From positions 1-49,650 of the forward strand of contig CAIVDV010000033.1 in assembly GCA_903904755.1 (NCBI GenBank): 49,650 nt of DNA, given 5' to 3'. A program made the translations under genes and the position numbers. The notes below the pieces were generated by a model. That model did no database searches. It was not told where the DNA came from and saw nothing but the letters and a program-made list of their open reading frames with translations. The stretch comes from an uncultured Acidobacteriaceae bacterium (lineage in GTDB: Bacteria; Acidobacteriota; Terriglobia; Terriglobales; Acidobacteriaceae). Positions 44,296 to 49,650 of the stretch are shown here, piece by piece; within the stretch, counting starts at the first letter, position 1, and each line of letters begins with the position of its first letter.

Positions 44296-44372
44296 TGGTG
44301 ACCCCGGCAGGATTTGAACCTGCGACCTCCGGTTTAGGAAACCGCTGCTCTATCCAGCTGAGCTACGGGGCC
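44296..44372 (-). tRNA. tRNA-Arg (anticodon CCT)
   Basis: 77 nt on the minus strand with encoded CCA (44296-44298). Acceptor pairs GGCCCCG / CGGGGTC with one G-U; D arm GCTCAGCTGGATAGAGC; anticodon loop TTCCTAA giving CCT (reads AGG); T arm with GGTTCAAATCC. The anticodon stem has a G-G at its outer pair. Confidence 0.95.
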
Positions 44373-44413
44373 ACGCAAACCCAGTTTACCCGAAATCGGC
44401 CTCCGCATCACTG

Positions 44414-46819
44414 CTACGGCAGCGCAAACGCCACATAGCTTCCCCCCGTCGGCGACTTCGGATCCCGTCCTCCAGCCGCAGCAATCACTACAAACTGCCG
44501 TCCATCCACCGAGTACGTCGCAGGCGTCGCCAGCCCCCCAAACGGCAACACCGTCTCCCACAACAGCTTGCCCGTCTCCGCGTCAAACGCCCGGAACTTC
44601 CGGTCATACACCGTCGATCCAATAAACAGCACCCCACCCGCCGTCACAATCGGCCCACCATAGTTCTCCGATCCTGTCACCGGAATCCCCTGCGCCGTCA
44701 GCGCCGGATACTCCCCCAGCGGTATCCGCCACAAATACTTCCCCGTATTCAAATCAATCGCGTTCAGCGTCCCCCACGGCGGCGCAATCGCCGGATACCC
44801 CTCCGGATCCAGGAACTTCCTGTACCCCGTAAACCGGTACGGAATCTTCCCTCCCCCGCCCATCGTGTAATTCGGCTTCGCCGTCAAATCCAGCCCCAGC
44901 GCCCGCAGCAGCGCATTCAGCTCCTTGCCCTGTATCTCCGCCATCGGCGGCATCGTTCCCCGCCCCTCGCGAATCACCGTTGCCACCTCAGCCACCGTCA
45001 GCCGGTTTCCCACCCCCACCAGCCCCGGAATATTCGGCGCCTGCCCCTCCCTTTGCATCCCGTGGCACGCCCCGCACTGCTCCGCATAAATCCGGTTCCC
45101 CAACTCATCCCCAACTGCCGAACCCAACTCCTGCTTGTCGCTCCCCCTCGCCTCCAGCACCGGAGCCTTCAGGAATCGCACCAGCTCCGCCGTCTCCCCC
45201 TCACTCAAATTCGGAAACCCCGGCATCCTCCCTTTCCCCCCGCGAATCGCCGCCGTGATCTCCGCATCCTTCAGCCTCCCCGCCACCCCCTCCAGCGACG
45301 GAAACGCCGGCGGAGCACCCTTCAGCCCCGCCCCATGGCACACCGCGCATTGCCCCTGGTACGCATCTGCACCCGCATTGCCGGAAGCCTTGTTCTCCTC
45401 CAGCCCGCCCGTCCAAGCCATCTCGTTCTCATTCACATACAGCACGCCCTTCTTCGGATCAATCGCCGGACCGCCCCACTCCGCCCCGCCATCAAACCCC
45501 GGAAACACCACCGTCTGCTTCCCCAGGCTGAACGGCACAAACTGCCCTTCACTCCTGAACCCCGCAAACTCCTTCACCGCCCACGCATGCGCCTCCGGCG
45601 TCCGCGTCGTCAAATCCGCCTCCGTCAGCCGCTGCCGCCTCCCAAACGGCTCCGGCGCAGTCGGCAGCATCTGCTTCGCCGCCGTCACCTCTCCCGGCAC
45701 CGTGCTTCCCGTGTACGCCCGCTCCTCCATCGGAAACAGCGCCTTCCCCGTCACCCGGTCAAACAGGTACACCCATCCCTGCTTGCTCGTCTCCGCCACG
45801 GCATCCACCCGCTTGCCATCCCGCGTCACCGTCACCATCGCCGGCGGCGCGGGAAAATCCCTATCCCAGATATCGTGCCGCACTCCCTGAAAATGCCAAA
45901 TCCGCTTCCCCGTCGCCGCATCCAGCGCCAGCAGGCAATTCGCATACAGGTCATCTCCCACCCGGTCCCCGCCATAGAAATCAAACACCGCCGACCCCGT
46001 CGGCACATACACAATTCCCCGCCGCACATCCAGCGTCATCCCCGCCCAGTTGTTCGCCGCCCCGGCCTCCTCCCACGCATCCTTCGGCCACGTCTCATAT
46101 CCCACCTCCCCCGGATGCGGAATCGTCCGGAACCACCACCGCAGCTTCCCTGTCCGCACATCAAACGCCCGCACATCCCCCGGCGGAGCAGGATGCGTCT
46201 CCGGATTCCTTCCCCCCACAATCACCAAATCCCTGTAAATCAACCCCGGCGTCGTCAGCACCACACTCTGCTGCTCATACTCGTCCCCCTTCGGGCCCAC
46301 CCGCAGCCCCTTGCGCAGGTCAATCCGGCCTCCCTCGCCAAAGCTCGCAATCGGCTTCCCCGTCTCCGCATCCAGCGCGTACAGGTAATTCATCACCCCC
46401 GCCAAAATCCGCCCACTCTTCCCATCCGTCCAGTACGACACCCCGCGATTCGGCTGCGTCCCCACAATGCCAGCATCAAACTTCCACTTCAGCTTCCCCG
46501 TCGCCGCATCCAGCGCCACCACCTTCTGCGTCGGCGTCACCGTATACAGCACCCGCCCCACCACCAGCGGATTTGCCTGCAACCCGCCCTTCTCCCCCGT
46601 GTCAAACACCCATGCCTGCTTCAGCCCCGCCACATTCCCGCGGTTAATCTGCGTCAGCTCCGAATAGTGGTCTCCATCCCGCCCCCCGTTGTACGCCGGC
46701 CAGTCCCGGTCCTGCGCCTTCGTCTGCGCCACCCCGCTCCCGCCCGCCACCAGCACCAAACCCAGCCCAGCCGCCACCACCCTCAATTTCGCCGTAAATT
46801 CACCAGTCCGCACGCCCAT
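44414..46819 (-). CDS. PQQ-dependent quinoprotein dehydrogenase with two inserted cytochrome c domains
   Basis: 801 aa, periplasmic. ATG at 46817-46819 gives a signal peptide (KLRVVAAGLGLVLVAGGSGV, then AQ); a GTG 24 nt upstream is possible. A beta-propeller resembling membrane glucose dehydrogenase (DWPAYNGGRDGDHYSELTQIN, many GxLxW repeats) runs to about residue 470. Two cytochrome c domains follow, with haem sites CAVCH (Cys491, Cys494, His495) and CGACH (Cys582, Cys585, His586), and the last propeller part resumes at about 660 (YPAIAPPWGTLNAIDLNTGKY). Oxidises an alcohol or sugar and passes electrons to its own haems. Convergent with uspA, with the tRNA between; divergent from ispG. Confidence 0.93.
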   Translation of the reverse strand: MGVRTGEFTAKLRVVAAGLGLVLVAGGSGVAQTKAQDRDWPAYNGGRDGDHYSELTQINRGNVAGLKQAWVFDTGEKGGLQANPLVVGRVLYTVTPTQKVVALDAATGKLKWKFDAGIVGTQPNRGVSYWTDGKSGRILAGVMNYLYALDAETGKPIASFGEGGRIDLRKGLRVGPKGDEYEQQSVVLTTPGLIYRDLVIVGGRNPETHPAPPGDVRAFDVRTGKLRWWFRTIPHPGEVGYETWPKDAWEEAGAANNWAGMTLDVRRGIVYVPTGSAVFDFYGGDRVGDDLYANCLLALDAATGKRIWHFQGVRHDIWDRDFPAPPAMVTVTRDGKRVDAVAETSKQGWVYLFDRVTGKALFPMEERAYTGSTVPGEVTAAKQMLPTAPEPFGRRQRLTEADLTTRTPEAHAWAVKEFAGFRSEGQFVPFSLGKQTVVFPGFDGGAEWGGPAIDPKKGVLYVNENEMAWTGGLEENKASGNAGADAYQGQCAVCHGAGLKGAPPAFPSLEGVAGRLKDAEITAAIRGGKGRMPGFPNLSEGETAELVRFLKAPVLEARGSDKQELGSAVGDELGNRIYAEQCGACHGMQREGQAPNIPGLVGVGNRLTVAEVATVIREGRGTMPPMAEIQGKELNALLRALGLDLTAKPNYTMGGGGKIPYRFTGYRKFLDPEGYPAIAPPWGTLNAIDLNTGKYLWRIPLGEYPALTAQGIPVTGSENYGGPIVTAGGVLFIGSTVYDRKFRAFDAETGKLLWETVLPFGGLATPATYSVDGRQFVVIAAAGGRDPKSPTGGSYVAFALP

Positions 46820-46931
46820 CTCCCTCTGCCCCCGCAACCGCACTCAAAACGATGGCGCAAGCATAATCGATGCGATGCAAACCTGGCACACCCCGCCCCA
46901 TTCCCCATTCCCTGCCTGCCACCCAAACGAG

Positions 46932-46937
46932 TAAACT
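46932..46937 (+). promoter_or_regulatory. Start-proximal -10 box of ispG
   Basis: TAAACT ends 6 nt before the ispG ATG. No Shine-Dalgarno, no clear -35. Confidence 0.42.
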
Positions 46938-46943
46938 TGTTCC

Positions 46944-48179
46944 ATGGCGGATATTCAGCGCAGGAAATCAGTGACAGTCAAAATCGGCTCCGGCTCCAAC
47001 GTTGTACGCGTCGGCTGGGAAGTCCCCGTCGTGGTTCAGTCCATGACCAACACCGACACCGCAGACGTTGCCTCAACCATCCAGCAGGTCGAAGCCCTCG
47101 CCCTTGCCGGCAGTGAAATCGTCCGCGTCACCGTTAACAACGAAGACGCGGCAGCCGCTGTCCCCGCCATCGTTGAAGGCCTCGCCGCCCGCGGCATCCA
47201 CACCCCCATCGTCGGCGACTTCCACTACAACGGCCACATCCTCCTCAAGAAGTTCCCCGGCTGCGCTGAAACCCTCGCCAAATACCGCATCAACCCCGGC
47301 AACGTCTCCATCGGCCGCCGCGACGACGACAACTTCCGCACCATGGTCGAGGTCGCCGTCCACCACCAGAAGCCCGTCCGCATCGGCGTCAACTGGGGCT
47401 CGCTCGACCAATCCCTGCTCACCCGCATGATGGACGAGAACTCAAAATCCGCCACCCCCGTCCCAGCCCGCGACGTCATGATGGAAGCCATGGTCGTCTC
47501 CGCCCTCGACAACGCCGCCGCCGCCGAGCGCTACGGCCTCCGCCGCGACCAGATCATCCTCTCCGCCAAGGTTTCCGGCGTCCGCGACCTCATCGACGTC
47601 TACACCAACCTCGCCGCCCGCTGCGATTACGCCCTCCACCTCGGCCTCACCGAAGCCGGCATGGGCGCCAAAGGCATCGTCGCCTCAGCCGCCGGCCTCG
47701 CGCCCCTCCTCCTCGCCGGCATCGGAGACACCATCCGCGTCTCCCTCACCCCGGCCCCCGGCGGAGCACGCACTGAGGAAGTCCACGTCGCCCAGCAAAT
47801 CCTCCAGTCCCTCGGCATCCGCAGCTTCATGCCCCAGGTCACCAGTTGCCCCGGCTGCGGCCGCACCACCAGCACCTACTTCCAGGAGCTCGCCGAGCAA
47901 ATCCAGGGCTACCTCCGCACCTCCATGCCCGAGTGGCGCAAGCTCTACCCCGGCGTCGAAGAGCTCAAGCTCGCCGTCATGGGCTGCATCGTCAACGGCC
48001 CCGGAGAAAGCAAGCACGCCAACCTCGGCATCAGCCTCCCCGGCACCTTTGAAGACCCTGTCGCCCCCGTCTACGTCGACGGCAAACTCCACTCCACCCT
48101 CCGCGGAGACAACATCGTCGCCGAGTTCAAACAAATCCTCGACACCTACGTCGTCCGCCGCTACGGCCACAGCGCCTGA
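46944..48179 (+). CDS. ispG: 4-hydroxy-3-methylbut-2-enyl-diphosphate synthase
   Basis: 411 aa. Reductive step of the MEP isoprenoid pathway using a 4Fe-4S cluster. Cluster ligands: two Cys of TSCPGCGRT and one of [16 protein letters not shown]-barrel segments [31 protein letters not shown] and [10 protein letters not shown] are typical. Length fits the bacterial one-insert form. The ATG at 46944 has TAAACT 6 nt upstream instead of a ribosome site. Divergent from the quinoprotein gene. Confidence 0.97.
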   Translation: MADIQRRKSVTVKIGSGSNVVRVGWEVPVVVQSMTNTDTADVASTIQQVEALALAGSEIVRVTVNNEDAAAAVPAIVEGLAARGIHTPIVGDFHYNGHILLKKFPGCAETLAKYRINPGNVSIGRRDDDNFRTMVEVAVHHQKPVRIGVNWGSLDQSLLTRMMDENSKSATPVPARDVMMEAMVVSALDNAAAAERYGLRRDQIILSAKVSGVRDLIDVYTNLAARCDYALHLGLTEAGMGAKGIVASAAGLAPLLLAGIGDTIRVSLTPAPGGARTEEVHVAQQILQSLGIRSFMPQVTSCPGCGRTTSTYFQELAEQIQGYLRTSMPEWRKLYPGVEELKLAVMGCIVNGPGESKHANLGISLPGTFEDPVAPVYVDGKLHSTLRGDNIVAEFKQILDTYVVRRYGHSA

Positions 48180-48212
48180 GCCTCCCGAGCGCTCTCACGA
48201 AACTCCGGGTGC

Positions 48213-48241
48213 CCCCGGTTCCTCGCACTTGGGAACCGGGG
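48213..48241. terminator. GC hairpin after ispG
   Basis: 10-bp stem CCCCGGTTCC / GGAACCGGGG with a 9-nt loop, 34 nt after the ispG stop. No U-tract, so termination ability is uncertain. It begins with CGGGTGCCCC, also seen at 49312-49321. Confidence 0.45.
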
Positions 48242-48250
48242 CCGCGAACC

Positions 48251-48299
48251 CACTGACCACTGACCACTGACCACGAATCACTGACCACTGACCACTTTC
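48251..48299. repeat. Heptamer tandem repeats CACTGAC
   Basis: Seven units in exact 7-bp register, five perfect (48251, 48258, 48265, 48279, 48286) and two degenerate (48272, 48293). The L,D-transpeptidase stop lies inside, so the repeats encode its last residues (VVSGQ). Confidence 0.85.
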
Positions 48300-49021
48300 G
48301 CCTTCACCTTCCCCCACACCCCCACCGGCAACTGCACCAGCAGCGGCCGCTTCGCCGGATCCAGCCACGCCATCACCCGCTCCAGCTCCGGCTCCGCCAT
48401 CGCCGTGCAACCCACCGTCCCCTCCCCCGGCTTGCCCCACACATGCAGAAAAATGCACGACCCCCCGCCCACCCGCGGCTTCTCCCAGTTGTGCTCAATC
48501 ACCACCCCCCACTGGTAGTACGGCAGCGTCTCCCGCATCTTCTCGCTGCTCGTCCAGTCCACCGCCACCTTCCTCCGGTCCACCAGCCGGTTGTAGCTCT
48601 GCGACGCCCCATCATCCACGCACTCAATCCCCGGCGTCAGCGGCTGATACCCCAGCTTCAACCCCGCCAGCGGCTGCTCCGTCACCCCAAACGCCGTCCC
48701 CAGCCGAAACACCCCCGCCGGCGACCGCCCATCCCCTTCCTTCTTCACCGGGTCCCCAGCCCGCCGCAGCCCATCCACCGCCCGCACCTGCACCCCAATC
48801 CCCCACGCCAGCCCCGTCTTGCCCACCACAATCGCCACCGGCTCCCCCACTCGCCGCCAGGCCTTCCCATCCCCCGTCCGCTCCCACCGCTGCAGGCTAC
48901 CCTCCACCGCATCCCAACCCGGCGTCGTCACCACCAGCATCTGCCGCGCCTGCTTAACCGGCTCCTGCGCCATCGCACACGCCACCGCCATCAATCCCAA
49001 AACCAACCACACTCGTCGCAT
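48278..49021 (-). CDS. L,D-transpeptidase (YkuD-family) secreted protein
   Basis: 247 aa. Signal peptide RRVWLVLGLMAVACAMAQ. YkuD core: IVVGKTGLAWGIGVQ, RSPAGVFRLGTAFG, and the catalytic segment CIFLHVWGKPGEGTVGCTAM with the His and Cys of the family. Normal role is 3-3 peptidoglycan cross-linking or anchoring of lipoproteins. I use the ATG at 49019-49021; one 9 nt upstream is in frame. GAGGAG and TAGGAT are both close upstream, so either leadered or leaderless initiation could work. The last five codons fall in the heptamer repeat. Confidence 0.88.
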   Translation of the reverse strand: MRRVWLVLGLMAVACAMAQEPVKQARQMLVVTTPGWDAVEGSLQRWERTGDGKAWRRVGEPVAIVVGKTGLAWGIGVQVRAVDGLRRAGDPVKKEGDGRSPAGVFRLGTAFGVTEQPLAGLKLGYQPLTPGIECVDDGASQSYNRLVDRRKVAVDWTSSEKMRETLPYYQWGVVIEHNWEKPRVGGGSCIFLHVWGKPGEGTVGCTAMAEPELERVMAWLDPAKRPLLVQLPVGVWGKVKAKVVSGQ

Positions 49022-49594
49022 ACTCCTCATCCTACCCGCAGCAATCCCACCCCACCCCAAAATCCACCGTCCCCGCTAACCTGCTGACTTGCTATCGCGG
49101 CGCAGCCGCGGCTGACTCGCTGCCTCTGTCAAGCCCCCAAGCCCCCTCCCGCCCGCCCCAACCCCAACAAACCAAACCACTAAGCCCGCAAGATAGATCG
49201 CGCCGACCTTGCCGGGAATTACCCCCCAAAAGCACACAATGGTAGCAGCTACTCACAGGAGCAGATTCCATGACAAACCAAATCCGAAACATCCTCCCAG
49301 CCGGACATTCCCGGGTGCCCCATCTCCCGTTTCCCGGACCTGGGACCAGCAGACCCCGCAAACTCAGCCCCCCAAATCCCCCCCAAACATGCAAAAAAGT
49401 GCGCAAAAATGCAGTAAAACGCCCCCGGTAACCACCTCGTAACACACCTTAAATCAATCACTTAGGAGCTGATAAATGGCAAAAAAACACCCACCCCCCC
49501 CCTTTTTCGGTGGTTACCACCCCAAAATCACCCCCTTGAAACTCACCCCCAAACAGCAAAAAGCCCACCATCACGGCGGGCTCTTCTTCAACTT
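49022..49594. other. Gene-poor region before the right-edge tRNA
   Basis: 573 bp without a gene I can support. Holds long C-runs (one near 49491-49502), a CGGGTGCCCC motif (49312-49321), a 10-bp inverted repeat GGTAACCACC (49427-49436) / GGTGGTTACC (49509-49518), and the tRNA terminator. A short frame at 49476 with AGGAG upstream continues through the tRNA and is probably spurious. Confidence 0.5.
49562..49582 (-). terminator. Terminator of tRNA-Glu
   Basis: Stem AGCCCACC / GGCGGGCT (one mismatch), 5-nt loop, followed on the minus strand by TTTTTGCTGTTTGG. 13 nt after the tRNA CCA end. Confidence 0.75.
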
Positions 49595-49650
49595 TGGTAG
49601 CGCTACCGGGAATCGAACCCGGGTTTTAAGATTGAGAATCTCACGTCCTA
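49595..49650 (-). tRNA. tRNA-Glu (anticodon CTC), cut by the window edge
   Basis: Minus strand, 3' part only, with encoded CCA (49595-49597). T arm CCGGG-TTCGATT-CCCGG, anticodon arm TGAGA-TTCTCAA-TCTTA giving CTC (reads GAG), and part of the D arm (TAGGACG). The 5' half lies beyond 49650. The discriminator base is A, unlike the G of E. coli tRNA-Glu. Confidence 0.88.

Noticed and set aside
49476-49650. Short frame with AGGAG upstream, rich in Pro and Lys
   Set aside because: It runs into the tRNA-Glu gene, uses a long C-run, and has no recognisable product.

Overview
The window looks like a chromosomal segment of a soil acidobacterium, most likely class Terriglobia (Acidobacteriaceae-like). 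This is inferred from recognisable gene types, not from a database search: YXWGXW-repeat and FecR/DUF6600 envelope proteins, a quinoprotein with two inserted cytochrome c domains, secreted GH3 and GH30 glycosidases, a serine hydrolase fused to a NamZ (DUF1343) domain, and an N-terminally extended Hfq. The DNA is GC-rich, and C exceeds G on the + strand through genes of both orientations. That suggests the minus strand is the leading strand here. No phage, CRISPR array, rRNA operon or intact insertion sequence was seen.

Layout. 152-4093 (-): a TetR repressor, HlyD adaptor, ABC ATPase and ABC-2 permease in one overlapping operon, with a palindromic operator at the repressor start. 4221-10240: the AmiE-NamZ-like fusion, a proline-rich YXWGXW protein with 36-bp tandem repeats, ychF, and a DUF3034-like outer-membrane protein. 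10378-15899 (+): tmk, a cytochrome P450, an alditol-oxidase-like flavoenzyme, holB and hfq. 15898-16179: a 282-bp element with perfect 21-bp terminal inverted repeats, exactly filling the space between hfq and a convergent tsaC2/sua5. 17326-22051: a CYTH protein, a TonB-domain protein, secA and a small secreted protein. 22130-23560 is a less GC-rich patch with a PIN toxin (VapC) and a 199-residue partner. 23564-28480: ksgA, a FecR/DUF6600 protein, a secreted unknown, ruvC and a Tat-exported Gfo/Idh oxidoreductase. 28557-33091: a Wzi-like barrel, an E1-like pseudo-enzyme, argJ and a lone ABC ATPase. 33144-33345: a promoter, a tiny Cys-containing ORF and a long hairpin. 33549-40947: GH3, gpmI, eno, a secreted unknown and pyrE. 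41088-49021: GH30, an OmpA lipoprotein, UspA, tRNA-Arg(CCT), the quinoprotein, ispG and an L,D-transpeptidase. The right edge cuts a tRNA-Glu(CTC).

Themes. Housekeeping genes (replication and repair: tmk, holB, ruvC; translation: ychF, sua5, ksgA, two tRNAs; secretion: secA; glycolysis: gpmI, eno; biosynthesis: argJ, pyrE, ispG) are mixed with envelope and plant-polymer functions (xylan and beta-glucoside hydrolysis, peptidoglycan turnover, periplasmic quinoprotein oxidation). About nine genes without a usable Shine-Dalgarno have a TAnnnT-like -10 box only 6-9 nt before the start codon, which suggests leaderless mRNAs. The parts that standard annotation explains least are the inverted-repeat element at 15898-16179, the peptide/hairpin locus at 33144-33345, the VapC partner, and the E1-like protein beside argJ.
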